A DNA stretch of 50,840 nt, taken from CAZQVN01 sp964596775. Its GTDB lineage: Bacteria > Eisenbacteria > RBG-16-71-46 > JABDJR01 > JAWXBZ01. Shown here piece by piece: positions 14,519 to 23,883 of this stretch. The notes under the pieces were generated by a model. The model was not told where the DNA came from and ran no database searches. It was given only the letters and a program-made list of their open reading frames with translations. Every line of letters begins with the position of its first letter. Within the stretch, counting starts at the first letter, position 1. The stretch is from contig CAZQVN010000025.1 of NCBI GenBank assembly GCA_964596775.1, positions 1 through 50,840 on the forward strand, read 5' to 3'. The position numbers were made by a program, and so were the translations under genes.

Positions 14519-17500
14519 GCGGGATCACTGCGCTCCGACGCCTGAGGAACATCCTCGTCGGCCTCGGACTGTTCGCGGCCGTCGTCGCCGGCGTCCTTCT
14601 TCTCGTCACGGGAACCGGTCCAGGGTCGCGCTGGCTGGCGGCCCAGGTGATGACCCGCGTTCAGAAGGACCTGCCGTTCAAGCTCTCCGTCGGCGCGATC
14701 CGCCGCCATGGCCTTTCACGCTGGACGATCGGCCCGGTGGAAGGGCGGGAGCCGTCCTCCGACCGGCTGTTTCTCCGTGCCGACCGGGTGACGTTCGATC
14801 TCCGCTACCGGCCGCTCCTGTCCGGGAACATCAGCCTGGCGCGGGCGCGCGTCGATTCGCTGTTTCTCGCCGCGTGGCTCGACTCCGCCGACGCCCTGCA
14901 TCCGCAGCTCACACAGCGCGAAGCGGACAGCCTGGCCGCCGGCGCGCCCGACTCCGGAAAGCCGTTCCCGCTGTCGATCGACGAGCTGTCGATCGGCGGA
15001 CTGCTCCTCGGAATGGACGCGCCGCACAAGGGACTCTACACGCGGTACCGGGCCAGTGATGTCGGCGGAGGGGGCAGCGGGGCGGACTGGTCGGGGCGAC
15101 TGGACGGCCGGCTGATCCAGAGGTCACCGTACACCGCCGACTCCCTGGCCGGCGGGCTCCGGATCGTTCTCGACATCACGCGCGAAGCCGTCCACGTGGA
15201 CACGCTCCGCTGGAACGTTCCCGGCTTCGGCATTTCGGCCCGGGGAACCTGGTCCTTCCAGGACGCCGCGGCCCGGCTCGCGGCGAGCGGGTACGCGGCG
15301 CTCGACTCGCTGGCGCTCCGCGTTCCCGGGATCGCCGCCCCGCAGGGGCGCATCGACTGGACGGCGGACATCACCGCCGGACGCCTGCCCCCGCGCGGCG
15401 TCGTCACGTTCGACCTGAACGGCGTCTCCGCGGACAGCCTGCCCCCCGCGCTGGCCGGCGGCATCCTCTCCGGCTCGGGCCGTTTCGACGGGCCGCTGAT
15501 GCCGCCCGACAGCCTGGCCGGCGAGGCGCGCCTGCAGGTGACCGGCCTCGATTCGTTCCGCGGCCTCGATCGGATGGACCTGGTGGCGCGGCTCGACCGC
15601 TCGAACCTCGACCTGAGCGTGGACGGCCCCGGTCTCCACATGACGGCACAGGGGGCCGTCTTCGACTCCGCGGGGCCGGACGTGGCGTTCCGGCTGGCCG
15701 TGGACGAAGTGGCCCGCTACCTCGACACGGACAACCGCGTGTCGGCGCAGCTTTCCGCCGAGGGGCGGCTGGCCGGTTCCTGGGAGGCCCCGCGGGTCAC
15801 CGCCGACGTCCGGACCCCCGAGCTCAACCTGTTCGGTCACCGGGAGCGGCAGGTGACGGGATCGGTGTCGTACGCGGACTCGGCGGTCGCGTTCCGGATC
15901 GAGAACCCGCGCGGGACGCGGCTCTCCGGGCGTGCGGAACTCGGCGGACCCCGGACGATCGGCGCCGATCTCGTGGTGCCGTCCATCGACTACGCGGAAA
16001 TCCGCGCGGCGCTCCCCGATTCGATCGCCGCGCTGATTCCGGACGGAACCGCGAGCGCCCGCGGTCACATCGAGGGGACGCTCAGCCGGCCGCGCGGGCA
16101 TCTCGAGGTGACCGGCGGTCGGGTCTCCCCGTTCGGCGTGGCGATCGACACGCTGTTCGCGCGCGCCGACTTCGAACCCGGAATCGCGCGGCTGTCCGGC
16201 GCGATCGTCCGCCCGGAGCCCGGGGGGCGCGTGGAACTGACCGGAGAGATGCCGCTGGACATGACCGGAGACGTTCCGGCGCCGGATCGCTCGCGGAACG
16301 CGGAGCTCCGGGCCCGGCTGGCCGGGCTGCGGATCGGCACGGCGGAACTGGACTCGCTCCGCCGCGCCCGGCTCACGCCGCTGACCGGCGCGGAAGAAAT
16401 CGTTCTTGCCGCCGAGGGCACCGTGACGGTGGCGTTCCGGCCGGGAACGGAGCGGCCGCCGGATTGGACGGCGCTCCTCGACAGGGCGGCGCTGGCCGCG
16501 ACCCGGGCCCGGCTGGAAACGGTGGGGCCGCTGGAAGCCGCGGGTTCCGGCAACCGGATCGACGTGGAACCGTTCCGCATCGCGCTCGCCGCGGACGCGG
16601 GCGATTCGACGGACGCCGGCGATGCGGACGGCGGGAGCGATCCAGCCCTCGCCGGTGACCCGGGCGGCGCGGATCGCGCGACCCCCGGCGGCGTCATCGA
16701 AGGCCATGTCTCCACCGACGAAGACGGCCTGCTCACCGGCGACATCCGGACGGACGCGATGGCCATGTCCGCGGTCCACGCGCTGCTGCCGGGACTGCCG
16801 GCGCTGACCGGATCGCTGTCCGGTTCGATCCGTCCCCGTGGCGATGTCCGAGCGCCGGAAGAGATGACGTTTGCAGCCCGCGTCGACTGGATCCATCCCG
16901 GGGTCAACGGCGTGACCCTCGACCGCTTCTCCGCGCGCCTCGAGGGAAACGCCGCGGGCGTGACGCTCGACTCGCTGTTCGTCACCGCCGGACAGGACAC
17001 GGCGATGGGACACGGCTTCGTGCGGACGGAGCCCGGCGGAGGTCCCGCGGAACTCGACGTGACGCTCACGGCCCGCGACTTCCGCCTGTCTTCGCTCCCC
17101 TTTCCGGAAACGCAGATCCGGAAACTGGCGGGACTCCTCAATGCCGATGCGCGGGTTACCGGAACCGTGGACGCCCCCGACCTGCGCGGCTTCGTGACGA
17201 TCACCGACGCCGCGGTCCAGACGCCGGACATGTCCGCCCCGGTGGAACACCTGAACGCGCGGCTCCGGATGGAGGGGCAGGTCATCCACGTGGACACGCT
17301 CGAGATCGGCCGGGGGAGCAACGTGCTGGCCACGGGCGGGGTCACGCTGAACGGGAGCGAACCTCCGGATCTCGACCTCAAGCTCGTCGTCCGCGACTTC
17401 GACCTGAAGACGGTTCCGCTGCCGCCGGGATCGGTGCGGCTTCTCGAGGGGAAACTGAACGGCGCCGCGCGGATCACCGGGACCGCCCGGACCCCGGCGC

Positions 17501-18675
17501 TGAGCGGCAAGTTCGCGCTCGCCGACGGCGCGGTCCAGGCCGGACCGATGCTTCTGCCGGTCCGGAACCTCCGGAGCCAGATGCGCCTGGACGGCACCCG
17601 GGTCGTGATCGACTCCCTGTACACGAACGGCTCCGGCGGGAACGCGGACCTGTCCGGATGGCTGGACCTCGCCGACATGAAGAGCCCGGCATTCGACGTG
17701 ACCGGCACGCTGGAGGGTCTCACGCTGAACCTCGACCCCGGCGTGCAGATGGGATTGACCGGACCGCTGTCGCTCAGGGGTTCGCTCACGTCCTCGCGGT
17801 TCACGTCGGAACTCCGCATCACCGAGGGGCGCTACGCGGAAAAGTTCGACCTCCGCCGGTTCCTCGCCCAGCGCCGCACGGTGATCGTGCAGAGCGCGGC
17901 GTCCCGCGAGATGCTGGACGGCATGAACATCGACCTGCACGTCTTCACGCGGCGCCCCGAGGACTTCCGGGTCGACAACAACCTCGCCGACATTCCCCTG
18001 TCGCTCGACCTGCGGATCTCCGGCACGGCGCTCGACTGGCGGATCGCCGGAACCGCCGAGGCGGAACCGAACACCGGCAAGGTGTACTACCTCGACCGCG
18101 AGTTCAGCGTCACCGGACTGTCGGCGGTCTTCGACAACCCGAAATACCCGGACCCTACATTGAACGTGTCCGCGGAAACTTCGGTCACGTCCGGCGAAAC
18201 CTACGACATCACGCTGAACGTGACCGGTCGGGCCTCCGAGGCGCGCACGGTCCTGTCGAGCGACCCCGCGCTCAGCCAGCCGGACATCGCGGCGCTGCTG
18301 ACGCTCGGCGTTCCGGTGTCGGGCCTCGCCGGGAGCGGATCCTCGGGGAGCGCCACCGACGTCTTCCTGAACCGCGCCCGCGAGCTGACCACGGCCACGA
18401 TCTTTTCCATGGCCGGCCAGCGCGCCGCCGACCTGACCGGCCTGTCCCGCGTGCAGTTCAGCGCGGACGAAGGCGGCATCGAGTCGACCCGCGTCACGCT
18501 GGGGAAGGATTTCGGCCGCCGGCTGTCCGTGGACACGACCACGTCGATCGCCGACCCGAGCGTGCCGCGCCTCGAGTTGAACTGGCGGCTGAACCGCCGC
18601 TTCTCCATCCGCTCGATCGGGGACCAGGCCTCCGAATCCAGCGTGGACCTGAGATATGTGCTGCGTTTCCGCTAG
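14515..18675 (+). CDS. tamB: TamB-like translocation and assembly module protein (DUF490)
   Basis: A 1386-residue protein with an N-terminal signal anchor (residues ~9-32, ILVGLGLFAAVVAGVLLLVT) and a very long repetitive beta-rich body (AsmA/TamB bridge). It ends in the conserved DUF490 block (NTGKVYYLDREFSVTGLSA, then DPALSQPDIAALLTLGVPVS). TamB spans the periplasm between inner membrane and an Omp85 barrel, aiding outer-membrane protein insertion and/or lipid transport. The start is GTG at 14515, overlapping the methyltransferase stop by 4 nt; earlier in-frame codons lie inside that gene. It overlaps the following tamA-like gene by 20 nt. Residues ~700-725 hold an acidic Asp/Gly-rich insert (AGDSTDAGDADGGSD). 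Confidence 0.93.
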   Translation: MSGITALRRLRNILVGLGLFAAVVAGVLLLVTGTGPGSRWLAAQVMTRVQKDLPFKLSVGAIRRHGLSRWTIGPVEGREPSSDRLFLRADRVTFDLRYRPLLSGNISLARARVDSLFLAAWLDSADALHPQLTQREADSLAAGAPDSGKPFPLSIDELSIGGLLLGMDAPHKGLYTRYRASDVGGGGSGADWSGRLDGRLIQRSPYTADSLAGGLRIVLDITREAVHVDTLRWNVPGFGISARGTWSFQDAAARLAASGYAALDSLALRVPGIAAPQGRIDWTADITAGRLPPRGVVTFDLNGVSADSLPPALAGGILSGSGRFDGPLMPPDSLAGEARLQVTGLDSFRGLDRMDLVARLDRSNLDLSVDGPGLHMTAQGAVFDSAGPDVAFRLAVDEVARYLDTDNRVSAQLSAEGRLAGSWEAPRVTADVRTPELNLFGHRERQVTGSVSYADSAVAFRIENPRGTRLSGRAELGGPRTIGADLVVPSIDYAEIRAALPDSIAALIPDGTASARGHIEGTLSRPRGHLEVTGGRVSPFGVAIDTLFARADFEPGIARLSGAIVRPEPGGRVELTGEMPLDMTGDVPAPDRSRNAELRARLAGLRIGTAELDSLRRARLTPLTGAEEIVLAAEGTVTVAFRPGTERPPDWTALLDRAALAATRARLETVGPLEAAGSGNRIDVEPFRIALAADAGDSTDAGDADGGSDPALAGDPGGADRATPGGVIEGHVSTDEDGLLTGDIRTDAMAMSAVHALLPGLPALTGSLSGSIRPRGDVRAPEEMTFAARVDWIHPGVNGVTLDRFSARLEGNAAGVTLDSLFVTAGQDTAMGHGFVRTEPGGGPAELDVTLTARDFRLSSLPFPETQIRKLAGLLNADARVTGTVDAPDLRGFVTITDAAVQTPDMSAPVEHLNARLRMEGQVIHVDTLEIGRGSNVLATGGVTLNGSEPPDLDLKLVVRDFDLKTVPLPPGSVRLLEGKLNGAARITGTARTPALSGKFALADGAVQAGPMLLPVRNLRSQMRLDGTRVVIDSLYTNGSGGNADLSGWLDLADMKSPAFDVTGTLEGLTLNLDPGVQMGLTGPLSLRGSLTSSRFTSELRITEGRYAEKFDLRRFLAQRRTVIVQSAASREMLDGMNIDLHVFTRRPEDFRVDNNLADIPLSLDLRISGTALDWRIAGTAEAEPNTGKVYYLDREFSVTGLSAVFDNPKYPDPTLNVSAETSVTSGETYDITLNVTGRASEARTVLSSDPALSQPDIAALLTLGVPVSGLAGSGSSGSATDVFLNRARELTTATIFSMAGQRAADLTGLSRVQFSADEGGIESTRVTLGKDFGRRLSVDTTTSIADPSVPRLELNWRLNRRFSIRSIGDQASESSVDLRYVLRFR

Positions 18676-20467
18676 CCGCCGCGCCCGCGCGGACCGCCGG
18701 CCGCGGGGCCGATTCATTGCGGCGCTCATCGTGCTCTTCGCAGGCCTCGACGCGGCAGGTTCCGCGGCGGCGAAGAACCCGACCATCAGCGCGATCCACT
18801 TTCACGGCAACACGGTACTGTCCTCCGACTCGCTGCTGGCGCGGATGGAGAGCGCCGAACGAGGGTTCCTCTCCTCGCCGAAGCTGGACCTGTTCATCCT
18901 CGCGCGCGACCTCGGCAACGTGGCCACGTACTACGAGGACTCCGGCTTCCTCGAGGCGTCCGTGCGCCAGGGGGAGATGGACTACAGCGCCGATTCGAGC
19001 CGGGTGACGATCCACGTGGACATCCGCGAGGGGCCGCGCTGGATGATCCGCGCGGTGACCATCGCCGGGAACGTGCGGGCCCCGGAAGAGCGGCTGCGGC
19101 GGGAGATCGCCTTCGGCCCGGGGCGGCCGTTTTCGCCGCTCCGCGTCCTCGACGGCGAGGACCGGATCGTCAACCACTACGTGGAGAACTCCTTTCTCGA
19201 CGCCGACGTGACCAGCCGGGTGGAGCGGAACGACGAGCGTCACACGGTCGACGTGTTCTACGACATTCACGAGGGAGGCCAGGCCCGGATCAGGGACATC
19301 ACGCTGTCCGGGCTCGGCCGGACCGACGCCCACGTCGTGCGCCGCGAGCTGACGCTCCGGGCCGGCGAGATACTGCGCATCGAGGACGTGGCGAAGTCCC
19401 AGGCGCAGCTGTACGCCACCGGCCTCTTCCGTTCCGTGTACATCGCACCGGACTCGAGTTCCGCGGGCGACTCGCTGAAGCTCGTGGTCGTGAACCTCAT
19501 CGAACGGCAGAACGGCGAGGCGAGCGCGGGTTTCGGCTACAGCACCGTGGACCGCCTCCGGCTCCAGGTCGAGGCGCGCCACCGGAACCTCTGGGGCCGG
19601 AGCCTCGAGGCCGGCGTCGAGGCGAGCGTGTCCAACCGCCGCCGGGCCGTGTCGGTGGCGCTGGGGCAACCGTGGCTGTTCGGCACGCGGTTCCGGACGA
19701 ACGAGACGGCGGGCTACGAACACATCGACACGGAGGCGTTCACGAGCGAGGGGATCCGGGCCGGCGTGGGGATTACCCGGCCGCTCGGCCGCTGGTGGCG
19801 GCTCGACGGCAACTACGACCGCTCGCGCACCGTGATCCTCAAGGCGCCCGAGGGAGCACCGCGGGGCGCGACGAGCACCAGCAAGCTCACATTCACGGCC
19901 ACCTACGAGTCGCGCGACAACCTGCTCGACTCGCACCGCGGATTCCTGGGCAAGGCCTGGACGGAACTGACCGGACCGTTTCTCGGCGGAACGACACGGT
20001 TCATCCGGCACAACCTGGACACGCGCCTGTTCCTGCCGTTCGGCTCGTCCGTGCTCGGCTGGCGCGTTCTCGCCGGCCTGACGAGGTCGCAGGTGTCGGG
20101 GGTCGAGATTCCGGTCAACGAGCGCTTCTTTGCCGGAGGCCAGGGAAGCGTCCGGGGTTTCGCCACCGACTTCGTCGGACCGATCGACGACAACGGAAAA
20201 CCGACCGGTGGCCTTGAGCGGGTGGTCACGTCCGTCGAATGGCGCTCTCCCTACCTCTGGCTGTTCGGGGTGGCCGCGTTCGTCGACGCCGGCACCACGG
20301 CCAACCGCCCGCCGGGAATCGAACTGAGCGATTTTTCCGTGGGCGGCGGACTGGGACTCCGGGCGCAGAGCCCGATCGGCGTTCTGCGGCTGGATGTGGC
20401 CGGACCGGTGACGAAGGATCGCGGACGCGGCGCCCAGGTGACGTTCGGAACGGGGCAGGAGTTCTGA
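18656..20467 (+). CDS. tamA: Omp85-family outer-membrane barrel assembly protein (TamA/BamA-like)
   Basis: A 603-residue protein with a signal peptide (residues ~1-40), three or more POTRA domains at about 40-290 (ISAIHFHGNTVLSSDSLLAR; IRAVTIAGNVRAPEERLRRE; IRDITLSGLGRTDAHVVRRE) and a C-terminal bacterial surface antigen barrel. The barrel carries the lid-lock signature FFAGGQGSVRGFATDFVGP and ends in Phe, as outer-membrane barrels do. It overlaps tamB by 20 nt and is surely co-expressed. The genetic pairing argues for TamA over BamA, though the length fits either family. The inferred role is insertion of outer-membrane proteins or lipid movement with TamB. Confidence 0.92.
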   Translation: MCCVSASRRARADRRPRGRFIAALIVLFAGLDAAGSAAAKNPTISAIHFHGNTVLSSDSLLARMESAERGFLSSPKLDLFILARDLGNVATYYEDSGFLEASVRQGEMDYSADSSRVTIHVDIREGPRWMIRAVTIAGNVRAPEERLRREIAFGPGRPFSPLRVLDGEDRIVNHYVENSFLDADVTSRVERNDERHTVDVFYDIHEGGQARIRDITLSGLGRTDAHVVRRELTLRAGEILRIEDVAKSQAQLYATGLFRSVYIAPDSSSAGDSLKLVVVNLIERQNGEASAGFGYSTVDRLRLQVEARHRNLWGRSLEAGVEASVSNRRRAVSVALGQPWLFGTRFRTNETAGYEHIDTEAFTSEGIRAGVGITRPLGRWWRLDGNYDRSRTVILKAPEGAPRGATSTSKLTFTATYESRDNLLDSHRGFLGKAWTELTGPFLGGTTRFIRHNLDTRLFLPFGSSVLGWRVLAGLTRSQVSGVEIPVNERFFAGGQGSVRGFATDFVGPIDDNGKPTGGLERVVTSVEWRSPYLWLFGVAAFVDAGTTANRPPGIELSDFSVGGGLGLRAQSPIGVLRLDVAGPVTKDRGRGAQVTFGTGQEF

Positions 20468-20477
20468 CCCCGCTCGT

Positions 20478-20506
20478 TTGACGCCCTCCGAAAGCCCCTG
20501 TAGCCT
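20478..20506 (+). promoter_or_regulatory. Putative promoter of a leaderless mRNA
   Basis: TTGACG (20478-20483), a 17-bp spacer and TAGCCT (20501-20506), then 6 nt to the ATG at 20513. No Shine-Dalgarno sequence precedes that ATG. Confidence 0.5.
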
Positions 20507-20512
20507 CATGAG

Positions 20513-21748
20513 ATGAAGTTTCACGCATGCCTTGCCGCGCTGATCGTGATGTCCGCCGGCTGCTCCGACAAGAAAATCCAGCCTCCGGTCGACAACCTGA
20601 CCATCGAGGTGATCTCCGGCGATGCGCAGACGGCCGCGCCCGGGTCGACCCTGGCCGCTCCGCTCGTCGTGCAGGTCAACCGGATCGGCGTGCAGCCGGC
20701 CGGGATCGGCCCCGCGGAAGGGGTCGAAGTCGTGTGGACGCCGCCCGGAGGGGGCTCGGTCTCCCCGGCCCGTTCCACGACGAACGCCGCCGGACGGACG
20801 CAGACGACCTGGACGCTCGGGCCGGGGGACGGAGCCCAGTTTCTGGCCGTCCGCGATGCCGGCGGGTTCGCCGATTCGGTGCTGTTCACGGCCACATCGC
20901 TCGGCGCGGGCTGCCCGGCCACCGGAGGCATCGAGCACGCCGGCGTGATCTCGACCCCCGAGACGTGGGGCCCCGGCCTGCACCGCGTCACCGGGTCCGT
21001 GTTCATCGACGCCGAACTCACGATCCAGGCGGGCGCACGCGTCTGCGTCGGACCGGGCCTCCGCCTCGAGTTCCGCAACCAGGGGCGGCTGAACGCCGTC
21101 GGCACCCCCGAAGATCCGATCGTATTCACCGCGGCCGACACGACGCAGCGCTGGCAGGGGCTGCGGTTCCGTTCGGTGGGGTTCGCGCCGAGCTTCCTCA
21201 ACGAGGCGCGGATCCTGTTCTCCGACACGGGCGTCTTTTCCGAGTCCACGGTGCATCCGATCCTCATCGACCGCACCCTTGTGCGGAACAGCCGCGGCTC
21301 GGCGCTTCAGCTCATGTCCTCCGGCTCGGAGGTCACCCGGTCCACGTTCGACGGAACGACCGAGGGCACCGCGGCGGTCTCGCTGCTGATCCCCAACGAA
21401 AGCGGCTCGATCCGGTTCGAGGCCACGGTCCGGAACGCATTCGCCGCGGGGATCACCGCGTTCGGCCCCTCCATTTCGATCACGCGGACCGAGGTGACCG
21501 GGTGCGGCGGAGACGGCGTCCTCGTGCCGCCGAGCAGCCTGCCCGGATCCGTCAAGATCGAAAGCTCGAACCTGTTCGGCAACGGCGGGGCGGGCGTCAA
21601 CAACCTCAACACGAGACAGGTCGACGCGCGCAGCAACTGGTGGGGCGACCCCGCGGGTCCCTCGGGCCCCCAGGGGGACGGCGTGTCCGGAAACGTGGAC
21701 ACCTCGTTTTCCCTTTCCGCCCCGGTTTCGCTCGGCCCGCGCCCCTGA
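20513..21748 (+). CDS. Beta-helix lipoprotein with N-terminal Ig-like domain
   Basis: A 411-residue lipoprotein (signal MKFHACLAALIVMSAGCSDK, lipobox Cys17). Residues ~25-125 form a BIg-1-like sandwich (VVWTPPGGGSVSPARSTTNA followed by AGRTQTTWTLGPGDG), and ~135-400 a right-handed parallel beta-helix (LTIQAGARVCVGPGLRLEF; SNLFGNGGAGVNNL; ARSNWWGDPAGPSGP). The NWWGD motif ends many such helices. It is probably outer-membrane anchored and surface- or periplasm-exposed. It follows the tamBA pair by 45 nt but has its own promoter. Function unknown; binding of a polymer is a guess. Confidence 0.8.
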   Translation: MKFHACLAALIVMSAGCSDKKIQPPVDNLTIEVISGDAQTAAPGSTLAAPLVVQVNRIGVQPAGIGPAEGVEVVWTPPGGGSVSPARSTTNAAGRTQTTWTLGPGDGAQFLAVRDAGGFADSVLFTATSLGAGCPATGGIEHAGVISTPETWGPGLHRVTGSVFIDAELTIQAGARVCVGPGLRLEFRNQGRLNAVGTPEDPIVFTAADTTQRWQGLRFRSVGFAPSFLNEARILFSDTGVFSESTVHPILIDRTLVRNSRGSALQLMSSGSEVTRSTFDGTTEGTAAVSLLIPNESGSIRFEATVRNAFAAGITAFGPSISITRTEVTGCGGDGVLVPPSSLPGSVKIESSNLFGNGGAGVNNLNTRQVDARSNWWGDPAGPSGPQGDGVSGNVDTSFSLSAPVSLGPRP

Positions 21749-21820
21749 GGGGCGGCCCGATTCCGCCGGGCCGGATCGACGCGCCGTACCGCTGGAACGG
21801 TCGCAGCCCCGCTCCCCGGT

Positions 21821-21849
21821 TTGATCGCGCCTTCCGCGTCGGCTAACAT
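21821..21849 (+). promoter_or_regulatory. Putative promoter of the carboxylase/mutase operon
   Basis: TTGATC (21821-21826), a 17-bp spacer and TAACAT (21844-21849), 9 nt before the accC-like ATG at 21859. There is no Shine-Dalgarno sequence, so the transcript is leaderless or nearly so. Confidence 0.5.
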
Positions 21850-21858
21850 CCCCGGGCC

Positions 21859-23367
21859 ATGACATCCAAACCGTTCAACAAGGTCCTTGTCGCGAACCGC
21901 GGAGAGATCGCGGTCCGGGTCATCCGGGCCCTCCGGGAACTCGGAATCCCCTCGGTGGCCGTCTACTCCGAGGCGGACCGCCAGTCGCTGCACGTCCGCC
22001 TGGCCGACGAAGCGTACCTCGTCGGACCGGCTCCCTCGCGCGAGTCCTATCTCGTCGTGGACCGCATTCTCGAGGCCTGCGCGAAGTCCCGGGCCGGCGC
22101 CGTCCATCCGGGCTATGGATTCCTGTCCGAAAATGCGGAGTTCGCCGAGGCCTGCGAAAAGGCCGGGATCACGTTCATCGGACCTCCGGCCGAAGCCATC
22201 CGGATCATGGGCGACAAGCTGTCGGCCCGCGAGGCGGCCCGTAAGGCCGGCGCCCCGCTCGTTCCCGGAAGCGCCGGCGCCGTCGAAACCGAGGAGGACG
22301 CGCTGGCGGCGGCCGCGAAGATCGGCTTCCCGGTGATGCTCAAGGCCTCCGCCGGCGGCGGCGGCAAGGGGATGCGGGTGGTCCGGAGCGAGGCGGAACT
22401 CCGCTCCGCATACTCCCTGACCCGCGGCGAAGCCGGCTCGGCGTTCGGCAACGACGCCGTCTACCTGGAAAAATTCATCGAGCAGCCGCGTCACATCGAG
22501 GTGCAGGTGCTGTTCGATGCGTACGGAAACGGCGTCTATCTCGGCGAACGGGAGTGCACGATCCAGCGCCGACACCAGAAGCTCGTGGAAGAGAGCCCGT
22601 CCATGGTCGTGGACGAGGCGCTGCGGCGGGCCATGGGGGAAAGCGCCGTGGCCATCGCGAAGTCGGCGGGGTACGTGAACGCCGGAACGGTGGAGTTCAT
22701 CCACGCCCCGGACGGCTCCTACTACTTTCTCGAGATGAACACCCGGCTCCAGGTCGAGCACCCGGTCACCGAACTCGTGTACGACCTCGACCTCGTCAAG
22801 GAGCAGATCCGGATCGCCGGCGGGGACCGGCTGAACATGGACCAGAAGGAGATCCGGCCGCGCGGCTGGGCGATCGAGTGCCGGATCTGCGCCGAGGATC
22901 CCTACCGGAACTTCATGCCGGCGCTCGGACGGATCGTGCGCCTGACGCTTCCCTCCGGCCCCGGCGTCCGCAACGACATCGGATTCTTCCAGGGCTACGA
23001 CGTGCCGCTCCACTACGACCCGATGCTGGCCAAGCTGATCGTCTACGGCAAGGACCGCGACGAGGCCAGGGCCCGCATGCTGCGGGCGCTCGGCGAGTAC
23101 CAGATTCACGGGATCCGCACGAACATCCCGTTCCACCGCTGGCTGTTCCGGCGGCCGGAGTTCGCGCGCGGCCAGTTCGACACCGGCACGATCGACCGCG
23201 ACTTTTCCGGGACGAAACCGGAAGTCGACCCCGATCACGCGGTGGTGGCGATCATCGGCGCGGTCATCCACGCCCACGAGCAGGGCGCCGCGGAGGTCGC
23301 CGCAACGCCGCAGACGGCCGCCAACGCCTGGAAGATGGCGGGCCGGCCCGGGGGGCGGCGCGCATGA
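21859..23367 (+). CDS. accC: Biotin carboxylase subunit of an acyl-CoA carboxylase
   Basis: A 502-residue ATP-grasp enzyme that carboxylates biotin with ATP and bicarbonate. It has the N-terminal Rossmann start FNKVLVANRGEIAVRVIRAL, VHPGYGFLSENAEFAEAC, the glycine-rich ASAGGGGKGMRVV loop, the EFIHAPDGSYYFLEMNTR and LQVEHPVTE active-site stretch, and a C-terminal biotin carboxylase domain. It is followed by a separate biotin carrier gene overlapping by ATGA, then methylmalonyl-CoA mutase. That context favours propionyl-CoA carboxylase over acetyl-CoA carboxylase, although the AccC of fatty-acid synthesis cannot be excluded. The carboxyltransferase subunit is not in the window. Confidence 0.93.
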   Translation: MTSKPFNKVLVANRGEIAVRVIRALRELGIPSVAVYSEADRQSLHVRLADEAYLVGPAPSRESYLVVDRILEACAKSRAGAVHPGYGFLSENAEFAEACEKAGITFIGPPAEAIRIMGDKLSAREAARKAGAPLVPGSAGAVETEEDALAAAAKIGFPVMLKASAGGGGKGMRVVRSEAELRSAYSLTRGEAGSAFGNDAVYLEKFIEQPRHIEVQVLFDAYGNGVYLGERECTIQRRHQKLVEESPSMVVDEALRRAMGESAVAIAKSAGYVNAGTVEFIHAPDGSYYFLEMNTRLQVEHPVTELVYDLDLVKEQIRIAGGDRLNMDQKEIRPRGWAIECRICAEDPYRNFMPALGRIVRLTLPSGPGVRNDIGFFQGYDVPLHYDPMLAKLIVYGKDRDEARARMLRALGEYQIHGIRTNIPFHRWLFRRPEFARGQFDTGTIDRDFSGTKPEVDPDHAVVAIIGAVIHAHEQGAAEVAATPQTAANAWKMAGRPGGRRA

Positions 23368-23876
23368 AGGAACGCTACATCGTCGAGGCCGGCCCGAACC
23401 GGCACACCGTCGAAGTCCGCGAGGTCGGCGATCACTACGAGGTGACGATCGACGACATCGTGCACACGGTCGACTCCAGCCGCATCCCGAACACGTCGAT
23501 GCGGTCGCTGATCATCGGCGGAAAGTCGTACCAGGCCAACACCGTGCAGGACGGCGACCGCTGCGAGGTGTACCTCTCCGGCGAGGTCTACCCGGTCACG
23601 GTCATGGACGAGTTGTGGGCGCGGGCGCAGGAAGGGCACCGTGAGCCGGGCAGCGCCGGCGAGGACATCAAGGCACCGATCCCCGGGTCGATCGTCAAGA
23701 TCCTCGTGAAGGAGGGCGACACGGTGGCGGCCGGCGATCCGGTGGCCGTCCTCGAAGCGATGAAGATGCAGAACGAACTCCAGGCCGTGAACGGCGGCGT
23801 TGTCGCCGAGATCCGGGCGAAGGTCGGGGAAACCGTGCCCCAGGGGCAGTCGCTCATTCTTCTCAAGCCGGCCTGA
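23364..23876 (+). CDS. Biotin carboxyl carrier protein (biotinyl domain)
   Basis: A 170-residue protein with an N-terminal beta-rich stretch (KERYIVEAGPNRHTVEVREV) and a C-terminal biotinyl-lipoyl domain. The biotinylation motif VAVLEAMKMQNELQA has Lys134 as the attachment residue; APIPGSIVKILVKEGDTV precedes it. It carries carboxybiotin from the biotin carboxylase to an acyl-CoA carboxyltransferase. The start ATG overlaps the carboxylase stop (ATGA), and mutase follows after 7 nt, so all three are one transcription unit. The N-terminal region resembles linker/BT domains of propionyl- and methylcrotonyl-CoA carboxylase alpha chains, so this may be the split C-terminus of such a chain. Confidence 0.9.
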   Translation: MKERYIVEAGPNRHTVEVREVGDHYEVTIDDIVHTVDSSRIPNTSMRSLIIGGKSYQANTVQDGDRCEVYLSGEVYPVTVMDELWARAQEGHREPGSAGEDIKAPIPGSIVKILVKEGDTVAAGDPVAVLEAMKMQNELQAVNGGVVAEIRAKVGETVPQGQSLILLKPA

Positions 23877-23883
23877 GGCGCTG

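Noticed and set aside
15124..18786. Long open frame (over 1200 codons) antisense to tamB
   Set aside because: High GC makes long antisense frames common. The translation is Arg/Gly/His-rich with no recognisable domain, while the plus strand has tamB with clear conserved motifs.
18494..21865. Long open frame on the minus strand across tamA and the lipoprotein gene
   Set aside because: Same GC-driven artefact; the plus-strand genes have signal peptides and domain motifs.
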